Below are positions 37,960 through 49,689 of a stretch of 64,000 nucleotides of DNA, piece by piece. The first letter of the stretch is position 1; each line of letters starts with the position of its first letter. Position numbers and translations under genes: made by a program. Source of the stretch: Kryptolebias marmoratus (taxonomy: Eukaryota > Chordata > Actinopteri > Cyprinodontiformes > Rivulidae); assembly GCF_001649575.2 (NCBI RefSeq), contig NC_051430.1, positions 12,051,232 to 12,115,231 of the forward strand, written 5' to 3'. The notes under the pieces were generated by a model. That model was not told where the DNA came from. It was given only the letters and a program-made list of their open reading frames with translations, and ran no database searches.

Positions 37960-38270
37960 TAAAAAAGTAGGCATAGATCGAATGATTTTATTTGACAAAT
38001 ATTGGTCACTTATCAGTTACCAAGTAGGTAAATGAAAATGCAGCAACAGCTGCTGTAACCAGTTTACTGTAGCCCACAATTTAGTTATTTTTTCCAAGAG
38101 TGCTCTTCTGTATATGACTTTTAAGTGTACACATTCTTCTAAGGATGGTTATAATATGTATTTATTTAAGTTGAGCAATTATTGTCACATTTTGTTCAGT
38201 AAAAAGTACATATTAACACAAAATTTTAAAAGTTGCTAAGGTGTTGTGTATCTACCACTGGTTGCTCTGA
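37960..38270. repeat. Dispersed repeat pair, copy A
   Basis: Shares ordered segments with 40850-41215: GTAGGTAAATGAAAATGCAG, TGTAGCCCACAATTTAGTTA, GAGTGCTCTTCTGTATATGA and TTGAGCAATTATTGTCACAT. No coding. Class unknown. Confidence 0.65.
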
Positions 38271-39160
38271 TTTCTAAAGATCTGCGTTGGGATTGGCCAT
38301 AGAAAAACCCAAATCTGTCGACCTCCAATAAGAAGGCAGTTCCCTAACTTCAACACTGCAGTGTTTTTCAAATAGCCTAAATACGACAACAGCATAATAA
38401 AAGTCCTGAAATTCTGTAATGGCTTTTGGTTTTGGTGCACCATCCCAAGATTATTGATGGCCCCCATCTGGCCACCCCTTTGAAAACTTTCTGGAGGCGC
38501 CCCTGGACATCATTCCCAGATCGGACTTCTGGCTTTGAAGTTCAAAGGGACACAGCATTAGTCCCTACCACAGACTGTATTGGTCTTCACTCTTTGTCTC
38601 CCTTCCCTTATGCTCAGAAAAGCTCTTTACTCAGTGGACATACAGACTTTAGGGTGGTGAAGAACTAAAATACTCGTAATCGCAAGAAAGCGGATGTGTG
38701 TTCCATTTTTTTTTTATGTATAAAACATCAAACTGTTCGTTTTAAAAAGGGCAGAGCTCTAGTTCCTAAATGAGTGTTCTCATGAGCTGAAACATTCAGT
38801 GCGTATTGTTCCCAAACAGGCGCAAGTTTAACACTCCTACTCCTAACATTTTTTTGCACAGGCAAAATTAGAGCACATGATGGCAGTGCTAAAGCAAAAA
38901 AAAAAAAAAAAAAAGAGGGGCCACTGGTGAAACTTCACTGACTGCGCTCAGAAACTGGAGCGCTGCCATGTGCTCTGGGTTTCCCCTAACTCTTTGAGCA
39001 ACTGTGAGCATTTCGTGTCAGACACCCTTGAACTCCCCTTCCTGTTTTTCCTGCCTGAGCTTGTCGTGCCGAAGCACGCTCCCCTGCCCGTACAGGTGAT
39101 GTTACGCACAGGATATGGAAACTCTGAATGTGCGGTGCTGTGGGAGGCGGTGGGGTGGGG

Positions 39161-39236
39161 NNNNNNNNNNNNNNNNNNNNNNNNNNNNNNNNNNNNNNNN
39201 NNNNNNNNNNNNNNNNNNNNNNNNNNNNNNNNNNNN
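39161..39236. other. Assembly gap (76 N)
   Basis: Run of N in a G-rich context (GGTGGGGTGGGG before, TGAGGGGAGGCGAGGGGGGG after). All reading frames through it are artefacts. Confidence 0.98.
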
Positions 39237-39557
39237 TGAGGGGAGGCGAGGGGGGGCCACCGGGAGGGTGGCGGTGGTGGTGGGGGCCTGAAACAGGATA
39301 CGTTGGGAATAACACAAAGCACAAAATGTGTCACATGATCTGAAGCGCAGGGCTGATTTATTTGGCTTCAGAAAGAATCTGTTGCATGTGGTTTGGAGGA
39401 GAGACTGTTTTCCTTCTCCGCTCTCCGCGCGCTCAGACACAACACATGGAAACATTTTCTGAGAGGCCATGGGTCTGTGAAAAAAAAAAAGAAAAAGAAG
39501 GGGGAAAAAAAGTCCCAGACGTTTTATTTCTTCTCCCTCTTTTCATTGCTTTCTTTG

Positions 39558-39561
<4 letters not shown>

Positions 39562-39626
<65 letters not shown>
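39562..39626. repeat. (CT)n microsatellite
   Basis: About 65 bp of perfect CT repeat. Confidence 0.97.
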
Positions 39627-39629
<3 letters not shown>

Positions 39630-39639
39630 CTGATGAAAT

Positions 39640-40210
39640 TACATACATCTGCCGGCCAGATGTGGAAACCTCACTAATGAATATCAGTGATGTATTTAAC
39701 GATTGCGATGTGCGGTTATTCGATAAATGAACGCTCTCATCGTCGGAGTTGTGTACCCAGCATTAGGCTCTTCGTTAACTCCGTGCGGTTGTGGCTGCGA
39801 CGTATCACCGAACATCTGATTTACAGGCTCTGCTTCAGTTCCTAATAAATACACTTCCACTCGTATGAGACAGTTGCATGTCTGCTCTATTGTTTGCCAT
39901 AAATATGCTGGAAGGCTTGGTTAAATATTGATAACACCAATTTTCTGCCTCCCTCTTACCCCACGCATTTCCCTCCATCCCCACCGTACACACAGGCGCA
40001 TTCCAAACCCCTCCTTCTCTCTCTCCTTCTATCTCGCGGTTATTTCACCCTCACAGTAACCTTGCTTATGCATATTGCATATGTAAATAAAGCACCCCGC
40101 CTCTGAAGTAATTGTGTGCATCTTCTACAGACCCGGCATCTCTCAGCCGAGGGTTTAGGAGGGAAGACTGCATTGGTTTCATTCAGTGCTGATTCTCTTC
40201 TCCTCTGTTT
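39640..40210. promoter_or_regulatory. Unique block with POU-type motifs, candidate conserved element
   Basis: No repeat signature. ATGCATATTGCATATGTAAAT (40068-40088) combines overlapping octamer-like half sites in both orientations. ATTGTTTGCCATAAAT near 39891 and GAATATCAGTGATG near 39679 add to the AT-hook/POU/homeodomain look. Inference only. Confidence 0.3.
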
Positions 40211-40849
40211 GGACAGAAAACATGAAGTCGAGAACTTTGCACACTTTTGATTAACACCGGCGTTTACAAACTCAAACTCTTTCCATCAAAGTTTCATGTA
40301 ATAAATTACCGGTTATTTACAACTGTGAACACAAAGCGCCACGATAGTATGTTGTTGTTTTTTTTAGGATAAACACAACTATGCAAATGATTAAAAATGT
40401 TAGCTGCTGGCTTAACAAACTCTTGTCTTCCACTGTTTAGATGTTATTCATTTTAGCTCATAGCACAGAGCTGAGTGATTTAACTGAACTGTTATATTTA
40501 TTGTTCTAATCAAAGTTTGAGTTCTTTTATTTACATGACAAAACTCTGCAGAGATTGAAAAAAAATATCTAAAATAAAACAATACTGATGCCGCTTTGCC
40601 ATTTCTGTGACAGTAATAGTCCACATGAACCTTAAAATGCTTAAAATGATGTGGGGCTCTCTTTTTGATGGGTTGTATGTGTGAATTACTTGATTTTAAA
40701 AAGCTTAATGAAACATTTTTTTACTCTCAGTACATACTTTATTAGTAAATGTACTGTAATACTAAGCAGATAGACGTTATCAAACACTCCATCAGTAATG
40801 TTGTTTAAAGATTAATGAGCTGAACGATTGTAATCAGTCAGTTTTAGAT

Positions 40850-41215
40850 ACTTTTAAGAAATCCGCAATCGGCCATGTCTGTTTATACTTAATCAAGTAG
40901 GGAAATGAAGATGCAGCAGCTTACTGTGACCCACAATTGAGTTTTTTTTTTTTTTTTNACAGACTAGAAAAATAAAGATGCAGAACCAGCTACAACCAGA
41001 TCACCTTAGCCCACAATTTAGTTTTGTTTTAATGAGATTGCTCTTCTATATATTATTTTTACAAGTCTGAGTTCTTCAAAGGGTTGTTAAATATCATTTA
41101 TTTAACTTGAGCAATTCTTATGTAGCAATTCTGTTTGATGAAAAATACTCACAGACTAAAAATTGTTTTTAAATTGTTGTTGTATATCGGCCATCAGCTG
41201 CCCTGCATTCTAAAA
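40850..41215. repeat. Dispersed repeat pair, copy B, with internal duplication
   Basis: Similar to 37960-38270. The first part is present twice (GATGCAGCAGCTTACTGTGA near 40909 and GATGCAGAACCAGC near 40977). A poly-T tract with a single undetermined base (40958) lies between the two. Confidence 0.6.
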
Positions 41216-41989
41216 TTTGGCATCAGCCACAGAGAACCTGTTGATCTTATTGGATAAATTAATTTTAAAATACTGAAGATAAAAAAAAAACAGTGTCACC
41301 TGAAAATGGAAGAGTCGTCGACATGTTTGTTGGCATTTCCAAAACACCATAGTGTCACAGTTTAAAATCATGAGACTGCAAACATCTCTGCCTTGTTGTT
41401 TTGTAGGACAGTGTGTCACTGTGAAATAACCCCCACTGATAACTATTACAAAATGTAAGCCCAACTATTGAGGGACATTTTAAACTCAGTGACAGTGAGG
41501 TAAAAAAAGGGAATTTCAAGAGGAAGTGAGGTTAAAAAGCGAGAAGAGGAAAATAATCTTGCATGCCAGGAATCTAAGAATTATAAACATGCTGTTCCTT
41601 CACACTCCTTTAGCCAAACAATAATATCAGCTGTCTGTTTTAAAACGGATTTTAGAGTCATTTATTTGTGGTTCCTATGATTTCTTTTTCCCCACAAAGC
41701 CCCCAGATCCCTCAGGTCCTCTGGAAGACATCTTCTGATTGTAACTAAAGTGAATGCAGACTCACCTGTTGAAAAATGAAGGATGAATTGAACTGATTAA
41801 TTAGTCACAATTTCAAGCAAATCTTGTGTTTATCTGTTCAGATTTATTGTACTTCTAGTTTTGACTTTTGATTGGATCAGAATGAAACTGTATTTACTGT
41901 CATTATTTACATTAACTTGATAGTAGCTACCTTCATGTTTACAGTACTTTATTATTTCATTTGAGCTTTCATCTGTTTGATTTTCTTTT

Positions 41990-42198
41990 TTTATTTTAAA
42001 ATTTGTGTTTTAATAATAGATTTTAATGTCCACCTCTAATGTTTCCTTATTAATAATGTTGTTTTTTCTCAGTTCCTTCAGTCTTGGACACCATGTTCGG
42101 TCTTTTTCCACCTTGTTGCTGCTCTTACCTATCTTGCTTGTAGTCGTAGGTTTGTGTTACACTCTGTTGTATGAAGATCACTTTTTAAATAAAGTTTA
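41990..42198 (+). mobile_element. Probable LINE 3' tail
   Basis: The stretch ends with GTATGAAGATCACTTTTTAA then ATAAAGTTTACTTGC, the pattern of a CR1/L2-type 3' tail. It passes straight into the tetranucleotide satellite, suggesting that the tail seeded it. Confidence 0.4.
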
Positions 42199-42199
42199 C

Positions 42200-42223
42200 T
42201 TGCTTGCTTGCTTGCTTGCTTGC

Positions 42224-42290
<67 letters not shown>

Positions 42291-42311
42291 GTTGGTTGGT
42301 TGGTTGGTTGG

Positions 42312-42354
<43 letters not shown>

Positions 42355-42411
42355 GTTGGTTGGTTGGCTGGTTGGTTGGCTAGTTGGTTGGTTGGTTAGT
42401 TGGTTGGCTGA
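42200..42411. repeat. Compound tetranucleotide satellite (TTGC/TTGA/TTGG)
   Basis: Blocks in order: TTGC (about 42200-42225), TTGA (42226-42285), TTGG (42286-42312), TTGA (42313-42349), TTGG with some TAGT variants (42350-42411). The minus-strand frame of N-Q-P/S repeats over it is a repeat artefact. Confidence 0.95.
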
Positions 42412-44009
42412 TGCCACATGATGAGCTTTGAAATCATTATTTAGCAAACCCATATGAACATATAATGAAATAGTCAAACCCAATCTGTGCCTCTGGAGGG
42501 AAATAAAAACAAAGTCACTGTACAATTTTGTAGTTTTTACTGTTAAACTGCAATCCACTGTTATATGTTTTATCATAAGATTGTGTTGTCTGTTTACCGG
42601 TTTTCTTATACTTTAATTGTTTATATAAATGTGCTGTGTGGTTTTTATTTCGTTCAAAAATGATTGTGCTACTGAACTAAAATGCTGTGCAACCTAAAGC
42701 CTTCAAATGCATCATGGTGCCAGATCAGCATCTTACACTTACTGTAAGTGTCATACGGAGGTGGTGCTCTTTTTTCTCACTGCACTAACAGAGTGCTTAT
42801 ATGAAGAGAAAGGTTAGGAGAAATCTTTATGAGCTGTCGTATAGTGCCCCACCAAAATAATGTTTTTATTTGAATTTATAAAGTCTGACAAAAGTTGTTT
42901 CTCTTGCAAGCAACAGCGGGCTTGAACGGGGTTAAACATGCAGGCATTGTTCCAGGTTTTCTGAGACCTGCTCACTTCAGTGGTTTAATATGTTAAACTG
43001 TCTCCTTTTGTAATTAGATAACTGAGTCAAAAGCTCTACAGGTGTGGATTATTCCTTCTTCGTCATTTAAGCTAAACAAGTAAAAAGACTGCATTTGATT
43101 GCAAGAGTCGGGTTTGACTTTATAGGCTGATGTTGTGAACTAGAAGACGTATGAAAGAACACACAGCATTTTGTTCGAGGATGCTCCAAGTGTGCATAAA
43201 AAGATCATTCTCAGTCTGGAAAAAGAAAAGAAAATAAGCAAACAAATGCACAAGAGAAATGGTGGGAAAATCAGTAGGGGGCCAATCTTAAGTTGTATAT
43301 TTCCTGGGAAAAAACAAACAAACTGGAAAGTTGTTTAAAAAAGAAAAATAAAAAAGCCTGGACATTTACAGAAGACAACAGAAGTGGGTGTCACGACGAA
43401 ACAAAGAAAATTTAACAGATTCAAGCCAAGAGAAGAAGACTCTTCCAGAGGTGGGCACATCTTTAGCCAAACCAGAGAGTTCCTGAGAGCAAATAGTTTT
43501 TGCCTTTTAGACGAACGTCTTTACAAATCTGAAGAACAGAAAGCTCTGATTAAACTTTGACAGAAACACTCGTTAAATATTGGTCAGTCCTGAAAAAGCT
43601 GAGCTTTTCTATTGTGACGGAGCTGAGGTGGTAAAGTGGAAAAAGAAGGAGCTACTTAATATCAAGATCAGGGTTATAATGTTACACTTGGCCAGCACAA
43701 TATTAGAAAAAACTTTTGATGTGAAATATTATCGTTTAATATTGCAATGACAATATTAGTTACAATAAACCCGAATTTCCCTCAGTCCTCACTTGTTATT
43801 CTGCCATTACTGTCATATAAACCAGGAGTGGGAATCAAGGCCAGTGAGAGTCCATTGGTTTGATTTATTGCAATTCAGGCAGGATTTTTTCTGCAATGAT
43901 GATATTGAGATGACAATAAATTTATGATTTAAAGTGAAACTCAAGCTATGACCAATCAATAAACCCATGAAATTATGCATTCAGAAATTTTGCTTCTTTG
44001 ACATGTGGA
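42412..44009. other. Gene-free interval
   Basis: AT-rich with no supported feature. Confidence 0.4.
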
Positions 44010-44130
44010 CTATGCTATACTATACCATACTATGTTATGCCATGCTATACTATGCTATGGTATGCTGTACTGTACTGTACGATACGATACTATACTATAC
44101 TATACTATACTATACTATACTATACTATGC
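44010..44130. repeat. Pentanucleotide satellite (CTATA/CTATG)n
   Basis: About 120 bp of 5-bp units, purest at 44090-44127 and more diverged at the left. Confidence 0.92.
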
Positions 44131-44439
44131 TTCAGTTCCTGTTTCCTGCACTTTAACCATGTTATAGCTTCATTGTTACTTGTTGATTAAATATTCTTAA
44201 TTAATATTCATTTAAAAATATTATTACATTAATGTAATAAAGTAGGGAAATCTTTTTTTTCCAAATAGCATAAAATCTGAAACAAATCTGAAAGGACAGA
44301 TGAGGGGTCAGGAGCTTGTAATAGATACCGTGGGCCTGCCTTCTCTTTATAAAGAATATACTGAGAAACGTGTGGGGGATGTAGTATGATGTGAATAAAG
44401 GCAAAAAAAGAAAGACCTGGCTTTTTTTTTTTTTTTAAA

Positions 44440-44835
44440 GAATGCATATCACCCGCCGCCCTTTATGGCAGAGATATAAACTAAACTCCTGCTGAGAAGG
44501 AATAAAGTTATAACCCTCTTGGTCAAACCTTTTGATAATGCACCACAATCTCAAGCGATACTGTGAGATCTCGCGAGATGTGACAATCCTAAGATCATGT
44601 GCTGAGGATGACTCTCAGCTACCACCACACCAAATTTTAGCTCAGCATCTGTAAAACTGCCTGGGTTGGAGTAGCGAAGGTCGCTTCGCTGTGGCAGTCA
44701 TCGATAATGGGGGATGACTCCAAACCTTAATTAGTAGCAGATGCACATCCAGTCATTACTTTCTGAGAGTTTCAATAAAATCTGCCCACTGTTTCCTGAG
44801 ATATTTTGCTAACGCTGCAGACAAACACACACAGT
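44440..44835 (-). repeat. Modular interspersed repeat, copy 7
   Basis: Reverse-oriented copy starting with GAATGCATATCACCCGCC near 44441, with ACTCTCAGCTACCACC near 44610 and the module start (GAGATATTTTGCTAAC) near 44798. Confidence 0.65.
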
Positions 44836-45754
44836 CACGGGCAAAAAACATTATCACTGTTCGCCTTCAGCAGCAAGCAATCACGAAAACATACACAAAA
44901 AGTATTTATCAGTTTATAATAAATCAAATAGGCACAAAATATAAAATATTACTAGATAAGATGGCAATGTCTTGTTCTGCAATAACATATGTTAAACCTT
45001 TAATAATTTGACATTAGTAATCGCATATCAGAAAACTAGATTTTACTGAATACTGGTTATATTTTGCTTTTCTAAAGGAATCTTGAAGATGATTTGTTGT
45101 TTGTTTTGTTCTAATAACATAACCTGACTATAATAATGACAGGTCACTCAAAGAAGTTTCTTAAAAATTAAGTAAAGAGGGCAGAAAGATCTCTTAATAA
45201 ATCTGAAGTATTAGTATATAATTTACAAATAACATGTTTATTTGGATATGATGGCAGCAATTCTATGTAAAGCCCTGACTGACACCTTGCATCATACACC
45301 GCTGCGCTACTTTCTACTCATTACCACAGTCTTACTCGGAACACTGCATCAGTCTGTTCCCTGACATTTAAACTTAATTCCCCGGCGAGAATTAAGTTTG
45401 TCAGGCTCCACATTACAGTATAATCAGAGCATGATGATTATAATAGTGGCTGTCCCCCTGATCCACCTATTTGGCAGGAAATCAAAGTCCCATCCAGGTG
45501 TTTGGTGTGATGTCAGCCATCTGCGTGTGTATGTACCAACAAACAGATGTGGGGCACAGATGACAGATAATCTCTCCACACAGAGATTTTCCACTCAGCT
45601 GAGTGGAGTCATATTTTTCCCCATCTTTTTAAAGACAGTCCTAATTACATCATTGACAGTTTTGGACCAGTGCATTCATAATTAACTGGATGTGTGAATT
45701 CAGTATATTCCTATACACATCCTTTTAATAGGAAATCATTCCTATAATCTACCG
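44836..45754. other. Gene-free interval
   Basis: AT-rich. The 45300-45690 part is more unique-looking, but no gene or motif cluster could be supported. Confidence 0.35.
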
Positions 45755-46145
45755 GAGTGGTTCTCAAACTTTTTATAACAGGTACCACCTTAGTTAATAC
45801 CAGGCTCTTCAAGTACCACTTAATGTAGGAGGCATCAAAATACTGGTCCAAGCTTATAGGCTTATACTGGTACTGACATAAATGAGCACATGGGCCAAAA
45901 ACCCTAGCTGTAGAGTGTGGGCTCTGTGATGTGATGGTTCCAAACATTCGTTAATGAAAACATCACCTCATACATACGCTGACATCTTGGCTCTTCTTCT
46001 GCCCCCACAACAACTGAACACACATTTAAGATCATTTGAATCAAGTTTCTTTGCTGTTTGGCATCCTTTGGTGCAATCGGTTCTCATAAACACTTCACGT
46101 GCTACTCTAGCGTGTCTACTGTGGTTCCACAGGGGTTCTTAAAAT
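45755..46145 (+). mobile_element. Possible hAT-type element end
   Basis: GAGTGGTTCTCAAACTTTTT (45755-45774), then AACAGGTACCACC, resembles the CAGTGGTTCTCAAACT terminus of hAT/Charlie-type elements. The matching right end was not found. Confidence 0.4.
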
Positions 46146-46424
46146 GTTCTTCAATGCATTTTTGCTTCTAGTGGTTTTCAAATGGAGCCAAGATCATTAT
46201 ACTTGAACCACACATCTTTTTGGCTATCTCTGCCTTTTAGCTTTACATCACAGGTCAGCTTATGATGTTTCTTTTTGTAACTTGTGAAGAGTTGATACCA
46301 GAATTTCTTCTGATTATTCCCAGTGGTATTTATTGCAGTCTGAAAACCGTAAAACTACTCAATTATTTTCTTTACCTGCTTTTTTGTGCAGGGTTAAAGG
46401 AGCTGGTGCCTATTTCAAGCAATC

Positions 46425-46670
46425 ATAGAATAGCATAGCATAGCATAGTATATATAGTATAATATACATAGTATAGTATAGTATAGTATAGTATAGTATA
46501 GTATAGTATAGCGTAGCATAGCTTAGAAAAAAATAGAATACCATAAAATTGAAAAGAATAGCATAGAATAGTATGGCATAGCATACTATAAAATTTTGTA
46601 GCTTAGGAAAGTTTACCATAAAATAGCATAGTATAATATACTATACCATAGTTTGCTATAGTCCATAGAA
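46425..46670. repeat. Pentanucleotide satellite (TATAG/CATAG)n, inverted relative to 44010
   Basis: About 245 bp of 5-bp units that are the reverse complement of those at 44010-44130, interrupted near 46525-46620. The left border abuts a short SINE tail fragment (about 46368-46424, reverse orientation, CTTTACCTGCTTTTTTGTGC). Confidence 0.9.
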
Positions 46671-47624
46671 AATCGGATTTTTGTTCTATTTAAACAGAAT
46701 AGACAAGAATAGACATTAAAAGAAATCCTGAAAGGAAATAAAATGTTGCAGTCAATTATCTAAAAGACAAAATTTTAAGAATATAAAAATAAAATATGTG
46801 GAAGTCATCAAATTTTATCACTGATGAGTTCTCCTTTAGGGGTTCAAACATACAAAGTATTAAAAGAATTTGCTATAAGCAAGAATAATTCCTTGTATCT
46901 GTAGTTTGTTGGTAGCTGCTAAAAGGAGCTTTTGACAGAGAGTACTCTGCTGGTTTCTCAGTACATTTTGCCGAGGGTTTGTGGTGTTGCCCATTATTCT
47001 GTAGAGCTTGTGCAGCGTTTTTTCTCTCTGCTATCTGAAAAAGAAAAAGGCTCCAGCACAGAGCCTGCTTTTCCCCCTTTTAAATCAATTTGTACATTTT
47101 CTTTTAGGGGACCGTCTCCGATGCCGCTGCCACAGCAGACACAGATGGCTGCAAAGAAAATTGCACTCTCCATCTCATACTTGCAGAAGTTACGCAACAT
47201 CTTGCTGGAAACACTGAAGGACCCCAGCTTCTTCTCCAGCTATACTGTAGGACTTGTTCTGCTCCTGCTTGGAGACATCACTTGTGTGTATGTGTGTTTG
47301 TGTGTGGGAGAGAGAGGGGGGGGGGTTATCTTACAGTGGATAAAATATGTAAAATATGTGGCACTCATTAAAATTATTCAATCATGTTTTGTGTTATTTG
47401 ATTTGATCTTTTACTTTTTTTTCTACTTCTGGTCTTCTAATATATCATTTTTCTGTCTATTTCATCATATTATTCTTTTCATTTCCGCACTTTCCTTTGC
47501 TTTATTTTGTTTCTTTTCACATCATATTCTATAGCTATCTTTTTGTACCTGTCTGGCACTCTCCTAGTTAACAAACAAAAAAAAAAACCTAAGGATTTTT
47601 GTTGAGATTTACAGAGATCTGAAC
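46671..47624. other. Interval upstream of IER5L
   Basis: AT-rich, with a GT/GA-rich run at 47285-47325. The 200-codon plus frame at 46932-47534 is rich in Phe/Ser/Cys from T-rich sequence and shows no domain, so it is not called. Confidence 0.4.
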
Positions 47625-47911
47625 AGTTTTGGAGAAACGCAGCGTGCCTGCTCCGCGCATTTTCAATGAGCTCGGTTGTGATATTTGCGTATAACAGAAG
47701 CACCGCCTCCCTCCCATTGGACAATGTCTCCGCGAGGGCGTGGCGAGGAAAGATGAGAGTTGAAAATCCATGCCCTTACTGGGAAGACATGGAGCGCTAT
47801 GGACACAGTCTGCGCGAGGCTGGAAGGTATCTCAACTAAAGAGATAAATATTTCTCCAGCAAGCGATTCGAGAAACTGAGGAAGGGGGAAGCACGGCCGG
47901 CCCGGTTGAGG
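47625..47911 (+). promoter_or_regulatory. IER5L promoter and 5' UTR (CpG-rich)
   Basis: CpG-rich block between an AT-rich upstream region and the IER5L start. It holds a GC-box-like CACCGCCTCCCTCCC stretch near 47700-47715, an inverted CCAAT box (ATTGG, 47716-47720) and a GAGGGCGTGG Sp/KLF-like motif near 47735. A clear CArG box or full CRE was not found, so the immediate-early stimulus cannot be deduced from sequence. Confidence 0.55.
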
Positions 47912-48808
47912 ATGGAGTGTGCATTTGACGCACAGAATCTGATCTCCATTTCTTTGAGGAAAATCCAGAGCTCCAGGACGCAGAGAGGAGGCATCAAGCT
48001 CCACAAGAACTTGCTGGTAACGTACGTCCTCAGGAACGCCAGGCAGTTCTACATGAGCAAAAACTCGTCGCAGACCCAGAGGACGCCTCCGTACGAGGAC
48101 GCCGCGGCCGTACGCGAGAGGCACGACTGTCTGGAGCTGACAGGCAGCTTCGCGGAGTTGGCCGATGACTTCTACTGCAACTTTGCCGGGCTCGAGTCGG
48201 GCGCGTGGCACTGCGGCGCGCACCAGCCCGCCGGCCACCCCGCGGACGCGGCGCACCAAGACGCGGCAGCCTGCGCCATGGCTCCGCCGCCGCTTCCGCC
48301 GCCGCCGAGCGACTCCGATCTGCTGGTGTCGGAAGCGTGCTGGAGCTGCTCGGACAAGTCGGCGTGGGAGCTGACGGTCCCGGGCACGCAGGCCAACCAA
48401 AAGACGGTGCTGGACCTGGACACTCATGTGGTGACGACCGTCACGAACGGATACTTCCACTCGGACTGTTGCGCGCAGCCCAGACAGCCGCAGGGCGCGC
48501 AGGGCTACTCCAAAAAGCGCAGGCTGGACCCAAGTTGTTACCTTGTTGACCCGGAGTTTTATTTGCCGGACTTTGGGGCAGTGCCGTGCAAGAGGATGAG
48601 GAGCGAGGAGGACTTCCACGCGGAGTCGGAGCAGTTGGACAGCGCAAACATCTCCAACCTGATCTCGGTGCTGGGATCAGGTGGACTGTCGGAGTTTGTG
48701 AGTTGGCAGCAGACGGACCTTGAGCAAATATTCGCCACTCAAACAATTTGCCTAAAACACACACTGTTAGCAGGCAGTGGTTGGACCAGAGCGATCGAGG
48801 CATTTTGA
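47912..48808 (+). CDS. ier5l: IER5L, immediate early response 5-like protein
   Basis: Intronless reading frame of 298 aa. The ATG at 47912 is chosen because the protein then begins [19 protein letters not shown], the conserved N-terminus of the IER5/IER5L family; the frame is open a little further upstream but lacks an ATG. Family members are inducible nuclear proteins, and IER5 recruits PP2A-B55 to substrates such as HSF1 and S6K (family knowledge). Visible features: the conserved N-terminal block (residues 1-50), an Ala/Pro-rich low-complexity stretch near 105-135, a basic nuclear-localisation-like KKRRLD at 201-206, a second basic cluster CKRMR at 226-230, and a conserved tail with [13 protein letters not shown] and a final WTRAIEAF. 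Human IER5L is longer (about 404 aa), the difference being low-complexity sequence. IER5L is preferred over IER5 because CRAT and ASB6 flank it, as on human 9q34. The coding region is strongly GC-rich against an AT-rich surround. Confidence 0.93.
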   Translation: MECAFDAQNLISISLRKIQSSRTQRGGIKLHKNLLVTYVLRNARQFYMSKNSSQTQRTPPYEDAAAVRERHDCLELTGSFAELADDFYCNFAGLESGAWHCGAHQPAGHPADAAHQDAAACAMAPPPLPPPPSDSDLLVSEACWSCSDKSAWELTVPGTQANQKTVLDLDTHVVTTVTNGYFHSDCCAQPRQPQGAQGYSKKRRLDPSCYLVDPEFYLPDFGAVPCKRMRSEEDFHAESEQLDSANISNLISVLGSGGLSEFVSWQQTDLEQIFATQTICLKHTLLAGSGWTRAIEAF

Positions 48809-48887
48809 TTTTGTGTGATTGTTTTTTGTTATTATTATTATTATTATTGTTATTATTATTGTTGTATCGTTTACTTTGTTGCTTTGA

Positions 48888-48893
48888 AATAAA
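48888..48893 (+). terminator. IER5L polyadenylation signal (proximal)
   Basis: AATAAA 80 nt past the IER5L stop, directly after an ATT-rich stretch (48830-48860). Alternative AATAAA hexamers lie at 49036-49041 and 49301-49310, so longer 3' UTRs are possible. ATT-rich 3' UTRs fit the short-lived mRNAs of immediate-early genes. Confidence 0.55.
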
Positions 48894-49689
48894 CCATGAC
48901 ACGACTGCAGTTCTCCCCTCTCTCTCTCTGCTTATTGCCGAAGAACATTTGCTGAAATGTTATATATGCTTTTCATGCGCGACTGTTTCTGCACACCGAC
49001 TTTTCGTGCCAATTTATGTCCTTTACTGCACATGAAATAAATGTGTGTATTTTCTTGGGATTCGTTTGGGGTGGGGAGGGGGCGTGGGGGGGTGATACTG
49101 GAGTCTGTCTTTGGTTTGTGTTTCCTGAGGAAATTCGTCTACGCTGTCTCTCTCTCGCCCTCTCTCTCTCTGGGAAGATGTTGGACGAGCGCCATCATGT
49201 GGCCGGTAAAGATCTGCACAGAACCCTGCACCTCTGCTCTGCTCTGCGCAGAATACCCCGTTCTGTAAATGTATGCTTCCCACCAGAGCCTGCTTTGATA
49301 AATAAATAAAATTAATATTATTTAAAAATAAAAATAAAAAATGCACGGCTGGACTGGCTTTAAATTCTAACTTCTGCACCATAACACGAAACCGTCTACG
49401 TCACTAGTCTCTTTAAGTGAGTTTAAATAATCGTGACTTTGTTTTTTTTATTATTATTATTTGCTGTTATTTTTTATTTCTCATTATTAGGCCCATAAAG
49501 AGGCTGATAGGACTCAGTTTGAAACGACAAAAAATAAAATAAAAACTAGCCTATTTCTTCTATTATAGCCTATGAAACAACAGAATAAGATGCTTTAATT
49601 TAAATGCTGAAAGATTTAGTGTCAAACACGTGTTAAGCTACACGGACCAAACTATTTTTTAAAAAAGCACGGATTTAAAGAAGCCCGAT

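Noticed and set aside
38948..39470. Several frames crossing the N-gap at 39161-39236
   Set aside because: They depend on unknown bases and G-rich low-complexity sequence.
42196..42576. Minus frame of Asn-Gln-Pro/Ser repeats
   Set aside because: A direct translation of the tetranucleotide satellite.
47663..48619. 318-codon open frame antisense to IER5L
   Set aside because: It is a shadow of GC-rich IER5L coding. It is Arg/Val/Leu-rich, without domains, and the sense frame has clear family similarity.
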